Source: Halanaeroarchaeum sp. HSR-CO (GTDB lineage: Archaea > Halobacteriota > Halobacteria > Halobacteriales > Halobacteriaceae). Taken from it: 64,000 nt of DNA. The position numbers were made by a program, and so were the translations under genes. Below the pieces are notes generated by a model, which ran no database searches, was not told the origin of the DNA, and saw only the letters and a list, made by a program, of their open reading frames with translations. This document shows positions 15,625 through 25,084 of the stretch, piece by piece. The stretch's first letter is position 1, and each line of letters starts with the position of its first letter. The stretch spans positions 2,294,001-2,358,000 of the forward strand of contig NZ_CP087724.1 of NCBI RefSeq assembly GCF_024972755.1, read 5' to 3'.

Positions 15625-15909
15625 GTGACTGAAGAAACCGGGCGGAAGAACCTTCGAATGCCCAATAGTGACGAACTGTTCGCCGTCGTAACCCAACACA
15701 ATGGGGGTAACCACGTTCGCGTCCGCTGTGAGGACGGCAAGAACCGGATGGGACGTATCCCTGGCCGGATGAAATACCGCACCTGGATCAACGAGGGCGA
15801 CGTCGTCCTCGTCGAGCCCTGGGACTGGCAAGACGAGAAGGCCAACATCGAGTGGCGCTACTCGGGCCAGGACGCCGAACAGCTCCGCGCCGAAGGGCAC
15901 ATCGACTGA
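15625..15909 (+). CDS. Translation initiation factor aIF-1A (GTG start)
   Basis: 94 residues with a GTG start at 15625, decided by the TATA spacing and by the conserved N-terminus [21 protein letters not shown]. The S1-like OB fold is complete ([20 protein letters not shown], then [21 protein letters not shown]). It stimulates binding of initiator tRNA and mRNA to the small ribosomal subunit. Compared with the common haloarchaeal form, the [11 protein letters not shown] loop is unusual in its His/Asn content, so this could be a second, divergent aIF-1A copy. Confidence 0.92.
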   Translation: MTEETGRKNLRMPNSDELFAVVTQHNGGNHVRVRCEDGKNRMGRIPGRMKYRTWINEGDVVLVEPWDWQDEKANIEWRYSGQDAEQLRAEGHID

Positions 15910-15986
15910 ACTCCGACACATTCTGCGCTCACCGCTGGTGAGCCGGCGGCTCGCCGAAACGCCACCTTCCGACGCCGGGTCGCTGG

Positions 15987-17432
15987 TCAGTCGGTCGACG
16001 TGACCGGCTCCGGTCGGTAGCCGCGACTAATCTTCTTCCACTTGCCCGTCGCGAACCGGTAGTAGTTGATGACCGCCGGCACCAGCGTCTCGCCGAAGAA
16101 GGAGAGGTAGATCCCCCAGACGCCGAGGGCCGTGGTCGCGCCGAGGTAGATGAGGGGGATGGAGACGCCGAACATCCCGACGACGCGACTGTAGAACGGC
16201 CAGCGGGTGTCCCCGGTCGCGTCGAGGGCGCCGGCGATGGCACTGCTCACCCCCTGGGGAATGATGGCGAACGCCGAGGCGTACACCATGGCGACCGCGA
16301 TCGGGATCGAGACGTCGGTCGAACTGCCGACGAACAGGCGGACGATCTGTGGGGCGAACGCGAGGACGATCACCGCCGCGACGCCGTAGGTCGCCACCGA
16401 GAAGATGGTGATCTCCCGCCCGAACGCCTCCGCGGTCTCTTCGTCGTCGCGACCGAGCTCCTGGCCGACCAGACTGCTGGCCGCGAGGCCGAAGCCCCAG
16501 CCGGGGGTATTCATCAGGCCCCAGATGCGGCGGGTAATGATGTACGCGGCGACGGTCGTCTGCCCGAACAGGCCCACGAACGCGAGTGCGGGGAATCTGG
16601 CCACGGTCCAGACCGAATTCCGGCCGATGACCGGCGTGCCGATGGTGATCAGGTCCTTGAACGTGGCGAGGTCGAGGTACCGACCGGTCGCGGCGACGGT
16701 GATGGGGAACTCGCCGACGCCCGGGAGTCGACCGTTGGCGAGGCCAACGGCGATGCCAACCGTCACGAAGACGTTCGAGAGGACGGTCCCCACCGCCGCC
16801 CCGACGACGCCGAGTCCGAGGCCGAAGATGAACACGGCGTTGAGGGCGATGTTCGCGACCGCACCGGTCCCTCTGAGCACCATCGGCGTCCAGGCGTCGT
16901 CTGCACCGATGAGTGCCCGACTGCCGATGAGGTTCAGGGCCGCGAAGGGGACACCGAGGGCGACCAGCTGGAGGTAGTCGGCGCCGTATTCGAGCGGAGC
17001 AGGGTCGTTCGTCAGCACCGAAATCAGCGCGGTCGGATAGGTCCAGAAGGCCACCGAGACGGGGATTGTCACGACGATCACCAGGACGGCGCTCGACCGG
17101 ATGGCCTGGCCCGCCTGATCGAACCGTCTCGCGCCGTACCGCTGGGAGACGAGCGCGATGGTGCCGGCCGCCAGCCCACCCCCGATGGAGAAGGCGATTC
17201 CCCAGTACGGTCCCGCGAACCCGACGCCGGCGATGGCTGCCGGACCGAGAGCTACCCCCACCATCGCGACGTCCGCAGCGCTCTTGGACATCCGGGCGAT
17301 ACCGGTCACGATGCGCGGCCACGCGAGCTCGACGGTCTCGTTCGCTCGTGGCCCGGAGATGAGACCGAGACGGGCGAGCAGTCGGCCGATTACCGTGAGC
17401 AATGCCTGGAGGGGATTCGGGACGCGGACCAC
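15987..17432 (-). CDS. MATE-family efflux transporter
   Basis: 481 residues, 12 hydrophobic segments in two related halves, the standard MATE size. The N-terminal LAWPRIVTGIARMSKSAADV segment and repeated Gly/Pro-rich helices (SVGIGGGLAAGTIALVSQRY-like region near 80-100) fit NorM/DinF-type cation-coupled multidrug exporters. The gene stands alone; the next gene upstream begins 90 nt away. Substrate unknown. Confidence 0.88.
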   Translation of the reverse strand: MVRVPNPLQALLTVIGRLLARLGLISGPRANETVELAWPRIVTGIARMSKSAADVAMVGVALGPAAIAGVGFAGPYWGIAFSIGGGLAAGTIALVSQRYGARRFDQAGQAIRSSAVLVIVVTIPVSVAFWTYPTALISVLTNDPAPLEYGADYLQLVALGVPFAALNLIGSRALIGADDAWTPMVLRGTGAVANIALNAVFIFGLGLGVVGAAVGTVLSNVFVTVGIAVGLANGRLPGVGEFPITVAATGRYLDLATFKDLITIGTPVIGRNSVWTVARFPALAFVGLFGQTTVAAYIITRRIWGLMNTPGWGFGLAASSLVGQELGRDDEETAEAFGREITIFSVATYGVAAVIVLAFAPQIVRLFVGSSTDVSIPIAVAMVYASAFAIIPQGVSSAIAGALDATGDTRWPFYSRVVGMFGVSIPLIYLGATTALGVWGIYLSFFGETLVPAVINYYRFATGKWKKISRGYRPEPVTSTD

Positions 17433-17522
17433 TAGCTGGTCGTTCGCCCAGCGGAAGTAAAGGAATTCTGTATTCGGAGAGACGGTGCCACCGATCGAGT
17501 CGTCACCGACGCCGAGATGGGG

Positions 17523-18293
17523 TCACTCCCTGCTTCCCGACCCGCTGGCAGCGGTCTCGTTCGACTCGCTCTCCGCGTCCGGTCGTGCCCGCTGGATGAC
17601 GAGCACGGGCCCGAGGAACTGGTCGGCGACCTGTTCGGACCGCATGCCGAAGACGAAGGTGACCACGGACGGGTCAGATTCGCCCATCACCACGGCGTCG
17701 AACTCGTTCGCAACGTCGACGATAGCGTTCATCGGGCCGGCGGAGTCCGCGACGCGGACGTCGAGACGGTCGGCGTCGAAGCCGTTCGCGTCGAGTCGGT
17801 CCGCGATTCCGTCGAGTAGCGTCCGGGCATCCGCTTCGCTCTCGCTTTCGTCCAGCACGTGGAACAGCGTAAGCGATGTGTCCGTGTCGGCGAACAGCCC
17901 GGAGACGAGGCGGACCAGGCGGTCGACGCCGACCGTTCCGCGAACCGCGACGAGAACGTCGTCCGGTGGACCCGTCGCCTGCGGTACCAGCACGGCAAGA
18001 CAATCGTGTTCGTAGATGGTCCGATCGATAGTCGCCTGGGCCTCGTGTGTGAAGACGAGTCGTCGTTCGACGGTCGCTCCGGCATCCGTGAGCATCTCCT
18101 CGAACTGGTCCATCCGGTTCGTGGCGCGCTCCTCGAACTGCAGGCGAGCCTGATCGGTGGCCGTCTGTTCGGGCACGACGTGGTAGCCGAGCAAGACGAC
18201 GTGGGCGGTCGCGAGCAGTTCAGGCACGCCCTCGGGGATGGATTCGCCTTCGAGGACGCGGATCGGGAGCAGGATTGTGGGTCTGTCGGTCAT
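17523..18293 (-). CDS. Universal stress protein, double-domain type
   Basis: 256 residues from ATG 18293, 2 nt after the stop of the APC permease gene. The N-terminal half (TILLPIRVLEGESIPEGV) and C-terminal half (VVMGESDPSVVTFVFGMRSE then GPVLVIQRARP) are both Usp-like folds. This kind of Usp is commonly encoded next to haloarchaeal APC permeases and probably acts as a soluble regulatory partner. The C-terminal Ser/Glu tail is low complexity. Confidence 0.85.
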   Translation of the reverse strand: MTDRPTILLPIRVLEGESIPEGVPELLATAHVVLLGYHVVPEQTATDQARLQFEERATNRMDQFEEMLTDAGATVERRLVFTHEAQATIDRTIYEHDCLAVLVPQATGPPDDVLVAVRGTVGVDRLVRLVSGLFADTDTSLTLFHVLDESESEADARTLLDGIADRLDANGFDADRLDVRVADSAGPMNAIVDVANEFDAVVMGESDPSVVTFVFGMRSEQVADQFLGPVLVIQRARPDAESESNETAASGSGSRE

Positions 18294-18295
18294 AG

Positions 18296-19723
18296 TCAGA
18301 AGTCCCCCTTGAGTTCGACGGTGCCGGCGTAGTAGCGGTACCACAGGTACCCCACCACGATGACGACGACACCGATGACGATGGCCGCCGGTTGCATGAA
18401 GACGACCAGGCCGAAACTGGCGATGGCGCCGACGACCGGCAGGGCCGGAACGCCGGGCATCCGATAGCTCGGGTCGTACCACGGCGGGTTGCGACGGCGC
18501 AACAGGACCACCGCGACGCAGATCAACCCGTACATGATGAGGTGCAAAAAGGACGCCACCTCCGCGAGCACGGAGACCTGGCCGGTGGCGACCAGGACGA
18601 GGATGGGTCCGCCCGCCGCGAGCAGGGCGATGTGGGGCGTTCCATACTGCAGGTTGATCTCGCTGGCCCGCCTGGGGAGGAGGGCATCCCGGCTCAGCGC
18701 GTAGACAGTGCGGGAGGCGCTGAGTATCGAGGCGTTCGCACTGGAAAATGTCGCTAACAGGCCGGCGAACAGGATGGCGATTGCTCCCGGAAGCCCGAGG
18801 AACTCCCGGGCGACCTCGACCATCGCCGTCTCGCCGAGGGTCGCGAGGTGAGCCGCACCGAAGGCACTCGTCGCGACGAAGATGGTGGCGACGTAGAAGA
18901 CCGTCACGACGAGCACGGAGCCGACCATCGCGAGCGGCAGGTTCCGTCCGGGTTGTTTGATGTCGCCGGCGACCGTCGCCACCTGGGCGAAGCCGAGGTA
19001 GGAGGTGAACACCAGTGCGGCCGTGGAGAGCACCGGGAGATACCCACGCGGGAAGAGGGCCTCGGGCACCGCCTCGCGACCGAAGAGGCCCAGCGCGTCG
19101 AGGCCGCCGTAGGTGAGAAACAGCGTCAGTACGACGAGAAGGATGGCGACGACAGCGTTCTGCAGGGACGCCGTGTTCTCCGTCCCGAGGATGCTCAGTG
19201 CGGTCAGTCCGACACCGAAGAGCAGGCCGAGCGGGATGATCGGACTGACCGAGAGGACGATGCCGACCTCCGCCAGCACGGCGGCGGCGTAGTGGCCGAG
19301 TCCCACGAGGTAGAACGCGGCCGCGAACACCAGTCCGAGCCAGAGACCGAGGCCCACGACCGCCCCGTAGGACGTGCCCATGCTTCGCGAGACGAAGAAA
19401 TACCCACCACCGCTTCGGGGCATAGCCGTCGCCAACTCCGAGGCCGGGAGTGCGACGAGCAGGGCGATGGTCCCACCGATGGCAAACGACAGCGCCGCCG
19501 CGGGACCCGCGTTCCCAGCCGCGAGTCCCGGGAAGACGAAGATGCCCGCGCCGATCATCGTCCCGATGCCGATAGCCAGTCCGCCGGCGAGACCGATGGT
19601 CCGCTCGAGTTCGACGTCCTCGTGGACGGTGACGGTGTCGGAGACGAGGTCCGGTTCCTGTTCGGGGGACTCCCCGCTGACGTTCTCGCCGACGCCCTGG
19701 GTCGATCCCCGGCCTGATGTCAC
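18296..19723 (-). CDS. APC-family amino-acid permease
   Basis: About 475 residues from the proposed GTG at 19723. I chose it because a TATA-like TTTATC lies near 19757-19762; an in-frame ATG at 19870, also preceded by a TATA-like CTATTTG, would add 49 poorly halophilic residues (rich in Arg, Trp and Gly). Twelve membrane segments follow an acidic cytoplasmic lead. The APC signature [20 protein letters not shown] (TM1) and [20 protein letters not shown] are clear. The gene immediately downstream encodes a Usp. Amino-acid specificity not predictable. Confidence 0.85.
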   Translation of the reverse strand: MTSGRGSTQGVGENVSGESPEQEPDLVSDTVTVHEDVELERTIGLAGGLAIGIGTMIGAGIFVFPGLAAGNAGPAAALSFAIGGTIALLVALPASELATAMPRSGGGYFFVSRSMGTSYGAVVGLGLWLGLVFAAAFYLVGLGHYAAAVLAEVGIVLSVSPIIPLGLLFGVGLTALSILGTENTASLQNAVVAILLVVLTLFLTYGGLDALGLFGREAVPEALFPRGYLPVLSTAALVFTSYLGFAQVATVAGDIKQPGRNLPLAMVGSVLVVTVFYVATIFVATSAFGAAHLATLGETAMVEVAREFLGLPGAIAILFAGLLATFSSANASILSASRTVYALSRDALLPRRASEINLQYGTPHIALLAAGGPILVLVATGQVSVLAEVASFLHLIMYGLICVAVVLLRRRNPPWYDPSYRMPGVPALPVVGAIASFGLVVFMQPAAIVIGVVVIVVGYLWYRYYAGTVELKGDF

Positions 19724-20003
19724 GGATTCGTCACTAGTGCGTTCGTCGGACCCGAATCCGATAAACGTGCCGGCGGCGATCGGTGTCGGAACTGGGACTC
19801 CGTCTTGGACACCGCAACCCATTTTCCTCACCCACCACTCGATTGTCAGACACCGTGCTCGCCGCGTCATACCGTCGACGGCCGTGCAAATAGTGTGTCA
19901 ACGCTGCCCCGACAGCGAAGTTTCCGTTGCTATCGAGGTGGTCGGCGACGGCACCTGTCGTCGACAGATGTTCGAACGGCTCCGGAACGGATCGGCGGCC
20001 GGT

Positions 20004-21653
20004 TCAGCTCCATAGTCCCCTGACGGTCCGCCGTAGATCACGTTCTGCCTCGCCCGGATGCGGAAGACCCAGCCTGTACGCCACCTCGTCCTGACGCTTG
20101 GGTGGGTCGAACAGCCGCGGTTCGTCGAGACCCCACACGTCGGGCAGGTCGGCGTCGGTCCCCGTCCGTTCGAGGATGCCCCGGACCGCCCGACGGGCCG
20201 CCTCGTTCGCGCTCTCCATCGTCGCGAGGTCGGTCTCCGTGCGAACGTAATCGGCCGCGAGGACGAGGTTCGGCGCGGCGGTCACTGCTCGTGGTCGGTA
20301 GCGAAGCGAGTCGACCGTGTTGATCAACAGCGGTTCGGTGTTCGCCATCCCGTTCTCTGATTCGACGATCGCGGGGTCCAGTACCCAGTCGTAGATGATG
20401 TCCTGCGAGAGGCGTTCGGCGTCGCGATTCAGGTGCGCCTCGAGCTGGTCCCACACCTCGGTTTTGATCTCCTCGCGGCTGCACTCGCGAGCAGGCTTGC
20501 CGTACACCGTCCCCGGCGTCTCCCAGTCCGAGATAATGACCGAGAGAACCCCCTGGACGGCGTCGTCGGTGTCGCTACCGATATCGTACGGGCCATCGTC
20601 CCAGAACTGCCGCTGGGAGATGGCGGTCAGGGCCCACGCCGAGTCGGTGTAGGCCTGGTGGCCGCGCGCCAGGGAGACGTCTTCGGTGAGGTAGAACTGG
20701 ATGCCGTTCATCCACGCCGTGTCCAGTCTCCCCACGTTCGAGAGCGACGGCGCCGCCCGGACGAGTTCGGGGGTGACGAGCGACGCCATCACCTCCACGG
20801 GGAGGGCCACGACGTAGTGGTCGGCACTCACTCGCTCGTTCGCCGCCAGTTCGACGCCGGTCACGCGCTCGCCGTCCGCTTCGATGCCCGTCACCGGCGT
20901 CTCGGTGTGGAACTCGACGCCCAGAGATCGCAGATACGTCACCCACGGGTCGATCCACACCTCGCTCGTCGGACCATTGAGCACCCGCTCAGTAGGACGG
21001 TTGGGGTCGAGCTGATCGAGCAGCAACTGGACGTAGATCTGGCCGATGGTCCGGGCGCTCCCCCGCTGGGGCTTGAGCGCAACGAGCGCCTGTGTGCTCT
21101 CCGCGAGGTATTTGCGGTAGGCTGGTGACTGTGCCTCGGCGTCCACGAAGTCCCACCACGAAACCCGGTCGAGTTCGCGCTCGCGCCGTGCCCGAGAACT
21201 CGTCAGCAGGACGAGCAGGCGCCGCAAAAAGTAGGTCGTCTCCACGGGGCTCAACTCGCCGCCGCCGATGGTCGGTCTGATCGCCTCGGCCCACTCGGTG
21301 ACTGTCGTCGGTGTTCGCGTCTCCGCGATCGTCTCCCGACCATCGGTCGCAGCGATGAGCGTCTCGTCCGTGTGGACCAGATTGTCAGCCACCGTCCCGC
21401 CGTCGCCCAGCGGGATCTGGTCCATCGTCGCGTGCAGATTGCGATAGAAACCGGGGAAGAACCGAAAGCCGTGTTCGGCCGGGACAGTGCCCCCATCCGG
21501 AGTGGTGACGGGGAAACTGCGGGCCTTCCCGCCCAGGCGGTCCCGTGCTTCGTAGACGGTGACGGTGAAATCGCGCGTCGCGAGCTCGTGAGCGGCAGTC
21601 AGGCCCCCGACGCCCCCGCCGAGAACGGCTACCCGGACTGGTCCCTGAGACAT
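20004..21653 (-). CDS. FAD-dependent amine-oxidase-like enzyme (hydroxysqualene dehydroxylase/phytoene desaturase type)
   Basis: 549 residues from ATG 21653; a TATA-like AGATATGC about 30 nt upstream supports this over an in-frame start at 21692. The N-terminus has the FAD Rossmann motif VAVLGGGVGGLTAAHELA and the second motif YEARDRLGGKARSF. The substrate domain resembles phytoene desaturases and HpnE-like hydroxysqualene dehydroxylases (FRFFPGFYRNLHATMDQIP). The C-terminus carries the FAD-closing NLVLAADYVRTETDLATMESANEAARRAV block. Likely acts on an isoprenoid, but no other carotenoid or squalene gene is adjacent. Confidence 0.8.
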   Translation of the reverse strand: MSQGPVRVAVLGGGVGGLTAAHELATRDFTVTVYEARDRLGGKARSFPVTTPDGGTVPAEHGFRFFPGFYRNLHATMDQIPLGDGGTVADNLVHTDETLIAATDGRETIAETRTPTTVTEWAEAIRPTIGGGELSPVETTYFLRRLLVLLTSSRARRERELDRVSWWDFVDAEAQSPAYRKYLAESTQALVALKPQRGSARTIGQIYVQLLLDQLDPNRPTERVLNGPTSEVWIDPWVTYLRSLGVEFHTETPVTGIEADGERVTGVELAANERVSADHYVVALPVEVMASLVTPELVRAAPSLSNVGRLDTAWMNGIQFYLTEDVSLARGHQAYTDSAWALTAISQRQFWDDGPYDIGSDTDDAVQGVLSVIISDWETPGTVYGKPARECSREEIKTEVWDQLEAHLNRDAERLSQDIIYDWVLDPAIVESENGMANTEPLLINTVDSLRYRPRAVTAAPNLVLAADYVRTETDLATMESANEAARRAVRGILERTGTDADLPDVWGLDEPRLFDPPKRQDEVAYRLGLPHPGEAERDLRRTVRGLWS

Positions 21654-21908
21654 GTAGTACAGATAGTGTGATCGAGCATATCTCTTTCCCATCCACCGAG
21701 CCCGCAGCGGCCCGATTCACGGCGAATGCAGGCTGTCCGGAACGGTCTCGGAACACGACGATGGTCCATTCCCGAAGAACGGCGGCCTCGGCACTCATAG
21801 GGCTCGTCATCGCCGGGTGCCGAGTCCGACTCCGAACGAGTGCATCGTCATCGGCCACCTACCACTCAGTGACGAGTACACTAACCGATTTCCCACCGCG
21901 GCCGACCG

Positions 21909-22118
21909 TTATCCGATGACCGATTCGGGAATCGCGTAGGGCTGGCCGCAGCCGTGGATCTCGAACTCGCACGCCGGACAGACCGTGTGTTTCTCGCGCC
22001 GGTGGGGAACCGACTGGCGCTGTCGCTCGGGGTCGGCCTCGAGGCGGTCGCGCACTGATTCGGAGAGCTCGGTGAACGGGACGACGTCGGTGCCGCAGGC
22101 GGGACAGGACTGGGTCAT
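21909..22118 (-). CDS. Small zinc-finger protein
   Basis: 69 residues from ATG 22118. Two Cys-rich knuckles are separated by a charged helix: SCPACGTDVVPF (N-terminal) and TVCPACEFEIHGCGQPY (C-terminal), a two-CPxC(G) layout found in many haloarchaeal small zinc-finger proteins. Function unknown. It follows the FAH-family gene by 79 nt on the same strand. Confidence 0.72.
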   Translation of the reverse strand: MTQSCPACGTDVVPFTELSESVRDRLEADPERQRQSVPHRREKHTVCPACEFEIHGCGQPYAIPESVIG

Positions 22119-22197
22119 GGAGGGGACATTTGGGCCCACCCCGCAAAGGGCGTGTCCTTGCGGAACGGATTGCCTCGGCTCCGCGACCGAAGCCACG

Positions 22198-22923
22198 CTA
22201 TCGGCGGGGTTCGGCGACCCCGTTCCGGAGCGTCCCGATCCCCTCGTAGGTGATCTCGACGGTATCGCCGGGTTCGATGGTGCCCGGATTGGCGGGGCTC
22301 CCGAAGGCGATCACGTCGCCGGGTTCGAGGGTGACCCGGTCGGAGAGGAAGGCAACGACCTCGTTGGGATCGAAGAGCATCTGGTCGGTCGAGGCCGCCT
22401 GTCGACGCTCGCCGTCGACGTCGGTGTACATCTCGATGCCGTGCGGGTCGATATCGGTCTCGAGCCAGGGGCCGAGCGGGGCGGACCCGTCGAAGGCCTT
22501 CCGCGCCGTCCGACCGGGCTGGTCGAGAGCGTCGACGTCGTTCATGATGGTGTACCCGCGGACGACGTCCGGGACCTCGGCCGGATCGACGTGCTTCGCG
22601 CGTTCGCCGATCACTGCCGCGAGTTCGCCCGCGTAGGTGACCTCTTCGGAGAACGCCGGATAGGGGATGTCGGTCTCCGGCGGGAGGACGGCAGCCGGCG
22701 GCTTGATGAAGAAATCGGGGTCCTCGGGCCGGTCGTAGTCCATCTGGTCGAGCGTCGCGGCGTAGTTGCGCCCGACGCAGTAGAGCGCGGTCGGCTCGGT
22801 CGGCGCGAGGAGGTCGGCGCTCCCCGCACAGACGTCGTATCGGTCGTCGTCGGTGACGATAGTGCCATCGACGTACTCGCCGGTCACGACGCCGTCGTCG
22901 GTCCAGGCTCTGGCCAGTCGCAT
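22198..22923 (-). CDS. Fumarylacetoacetate-hydrolase-family protein
   Basis: 241 residues from ATG 22923. The FAH fold is clear: YCVGRNYAATLDQMDYD, DPDFFIKPPAAVLPPETDI, GYTIMNDVDALD, and the C-terminal LEPGDVIAFGSPANPGTIEPGD with EITYEGIGTLRN. These enzymes hydrolyse, decarboxylate or hydrate 2-keto or beta-dicarbonyl acids with a divalent metal. One metal-binding Glu in the usual YExEL motif is Ala here (TYAGELAAVIG), so metal binding may be altered. Divergent from the HTH regulator at 23025, which may control it. Confidence 0.85.
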   Translation of the reverse strand: MRLARAWTDDGVVTGEYVDGTIVTDDDRYDVCAGSADLLAPTEPTALYCVGRNYAATLDQMDYDRPEDPDFFIKPPAAVLPPETDIPYPAFSEEVTYAGELAAVIGERAKHVDPAEVPDVVRGYTIMNDVDALDQPGRTARKAFDGSAPLGPWLETDIDPHGIEMYTDVDGERRQAASTDQMLFDPNEVVAFLSDRVTLEPGDVIAFGSPANPGTIEPGDTVEITYEGIGTLRNGVAEPRR

Positions 22924-23024
22924 TGGCCGACAGACGGGACGGATCCGTCTATGCGTTTCGATGGCAGTGCTCGCGCCAGGACCTGTGGTTAGATTGAAGT
23001 ATTGGGGTGACGGAATCCCCATTA

Positions 23025-23798
23025 ATGAGCCAGCGGTCCGACACGTTACAGTTTCTCTCCAATTCGCCACACCGCGTGGAGATACTGCGAACGTTGGGCG
23101 ACGAGGGGGGAGTATCCCGTCTCGAGCTGTTTTCCAGAATCCAGGCATCACGTCGAACGGTGAAACGGACCCTCCAGGAGTTCGACGAACGGGGGTGGAT
23201 CCACGAACGGGACGGCGAGATAACGCAGTCCGTGGGTGGGGCGTTCATTCTCGACGCCTACGAGGATTTCACGGATCGAGCCGAACTCGTCGACGAACTC
23301 CGTCCCTTCTTCTCACGCATCGCCAAGGAGGACTGCGATGCCGGTCCCACTGCCTTCGAGGACGCGACGGTCATCGAGATGGACCCGGCATACCCGTTTG
23401 CCACCGTGGAGTACGTCCAGGAACGGTATCGCGAGGCGTCTGAACACGCGAACGTCCTGCTCACGTACGTCTCGATCGGCCTGCTGAAGAAGATAACGGA
23501 AGTCGCCAGGGAAGGGGACATCGACCGGACCATCGTCCTCGACCAGACCGTCCAGGAAGCCATCGAGACGCGACCGGAGTACCACGAACTCTTCACGGAA
23601 CAAACGACGGGCGCGGATCTATACGTCCTCGACGAGGAGTTTCCCTTCACCTGTGGGATCATCGACGACCACGCCATTCTCACGGTCTCGGACGACGACG
23701 GACTCCCGTCAGTCCTCTTGGGCACCTCGAACGAGGCGTTTCTCGAGGTCATCGAGCGGCGATTTCGAACGGTGTTCGAGCGGGCCAGACCGCTCTGA
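23025..23798 (+). CDS. HTH regulator with FilR1-type sensor domain
   Basis: 257 residues from ATG 23025 (an in-frame GTG lies 18 nt upstream). Residues 1-75 form a winged helix (FLSNSPHRVEILRTLGDEGG, then RIQASRRTVKRTLQEFDERG). The rest matches the middle domain of archaeal FilR1-like regulators (EYVQERYREASEHANVLLTY; DLYVLDEEFPFTCGIIDDHA), presumed to bind a small ligand. Its divergent neighbour encodes a FAH-family enzyme, the natural first target. Confidence 0.85.
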   Translation: MSQRSDTLQFLSNSPHRVEILRTLGDEGGVSRLELFSRIQASRRTVKRTLQEFDERGWIHERDGEITQSVGGAFILDAYEDFTDRAELVDELRPFFSRIAKEDCDAGPTAFEDATVIEMDPAYPFATVEYVQERYREASEHANVLLTYVSIGLLKKITEVAREGDIDRTIVLDQTVQEAIETRPEYHELFTEQTTGADLYVLDEEFPFTCGIIDDHAILTVSDDDGLPSVLLGTSNEAFLEVIERRFRTVFERARPL

Positions 23799-24082
23799 CC
23801 GACATTCGAGGTGAATGGGTGGGCGACGACCATTGTCGAGTTCGACAGGATGTGTCGATATCGACGAGCAGTGTCCGACACGACAGCGGCCACGTCTGTG
23901 TCTGGCAATGACTTGAATAGGGGTGTCCACGTGTACACGAACCGGGGAACGGATAGTCTGTACCCAGCAGCCCCCGACCCCGCAACCACCGCCGCCCGGA
24001 CCAGGGGAGATCGGGCGGTCCACGCCGGGACTCTTGGGGGGAGGAGTCGCGGCGGCCCACCCGGGGACGAAGTGGTGAACAC
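23799..24082. other. Intergenic stretch, no gene seen
   Basis: About 280 nt between the HTH regulator and the deoxyhypusine synthase promoter. I see no coding frame with haloarchaeal character, no tRNA-like fold and no strong repeat. Confidence 0.45.
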
Positions 24083-24088
24083 TTATTC
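24083..24088 (+). promoter_or_regulatory. TATA-like box of deoxyhypusine synthase gene
   Basis: TTATTC, about 25 nt before ATG 24110; supports the ATG over an in-frame GTG at 24101. Confidence 0.55.
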
Positions 24089-24109
24089 CTCGACCGCGGT
24101 GTGTGCCAT

Positions 24110-25084
24110 ATGAGCGACGACACGCGCGAGAACGTGGTGCCGGGGTCCGAGGAGGACCTCGACACCGCCGACGTTCGCGGCTACGACTTCCGTGGGGAGT
24201 TCGACTTCGAGGCGATGCTCTCGGCCTACGAGACCACCGGCTTCCAGGCGAGCCACCTCGCCGAGGCCGTCGACATCGTCCGGAAGATGCGCGAGGCAGA
24301 CGCGACGGTCTATCTCACCCTCACGTCGAACATCGTCTCCTCGGGGCTTCGCGAGACCGTCGCCGCCCTCGTTCGTGAGGGGTACGTCGACGTGCTCATC
24401 ACCACCTCCGGGTCGATCACCGAGGACGTCATCAAGACGGCCAAACCGTTCAAGATGGGCGAGTGGGACGTCGACGAGGCCGCGATGCGCGAACGCGGCA
24501 TCAACCGCCTCGGCAACATCTTCGTGCCGTCGGACCGCTACGTCTGGCTCGAATCGTATCTCAACGACTTCTTCCCCGAGTTCTTCGCCGAGGAGTCCAT
24601 CCGCACCCCGACCGAGTTCGCTGCCGAACTCGGCGAGACCCTCGACGACGAGGACTCCATTCTCAAACAGGCCGCCGACAACGACGTGCCCGTCTTCTGT
24701 CCAGCGCTGACCGACGCCGAGGTCGGCAACTTCCTCTACTACTACAATCAAGCCGCAGACCACGACGTGGGCATCGAGATCCTCCAGGACTACGAGAAAC
24801 TCATCGAGGAGGGACTCCTCGCCGACGAGACCGGCCTCGTCGTCCTCGGTGGGGGTGTGCCGAAACACCACGCCATCATGACGAACCTCTTCCGGGGCGG
24901 CGCGGACTACGCCGTCTACGTCTCGACCGGGATGGAGGGTGACGGTTCGCTCTCCGGTGCCCCACCCAGCGAGGCCGTCTCGTGGGGCAAGATCAAGGAG
25001 ACCGAGACGAACTACACCCAGGTACAGGCCGAGGCGACGCTCGTCGTCCCGCTGCTCGTCGCCGGCGGCTTCGAACTGTACTGA
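24110..25084 (+). CDS. dys: Deoxyhypusine synthase
   Basis: 324 residues. It transfers an aminobutyl group onto one Lys of aIF-5A in an NAD-dependent reaction. The family blocks are present: LTLTSNIVSSGLRETVAALV (70-89), ITTSGSITEDVIKT (97-110), GGGVPKHHAIMTNLFRGGAD (247-266), and the catalytic Lys294 within EAVSWGKIKE. Its substrate gene (aIF-5A, 26778-27155) and an agmatinase gene are within 3 kb, making a local hypusine cluster. Its stop abuts the stop of the convergent Nif3-like gene with no spacer. Confidence 0.95.
   Translation: MSDDTRENVVPGSEEDLDTADVRGYDFRGEFDFEAMLSAYETTGFQASHLAEAVDIVRKMREADATVYLTLTSNIVSSGLRETVAALVREGYVDVLITTSGSITEDVIKTAKPFKMGEWDVDEAAMRERGINRLGNIFVPSDRYVWLESYLNDFFPEFFAEESIRTPTEFAAELGETLDDEDSILKQAADNDVPVFCPALTDAEVGNFLYYYNQAADHDVGIEILQDYEKLIEEGLLADETGLVVLGGGVPKHHAIMTNLFRGGADYAVYVSTGMEGDGSLSGAPPSEAVSWGKIKETETNYTQVQAEATLVVPLLVAGGFELY

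Noticed and set aside
21668-21919. 83-codon frame upstream of the FAD oxidoreductase
   Set aside because: Low-quality composition, runs through a neighbouring gene end, no domain; left as unassigned spacer.
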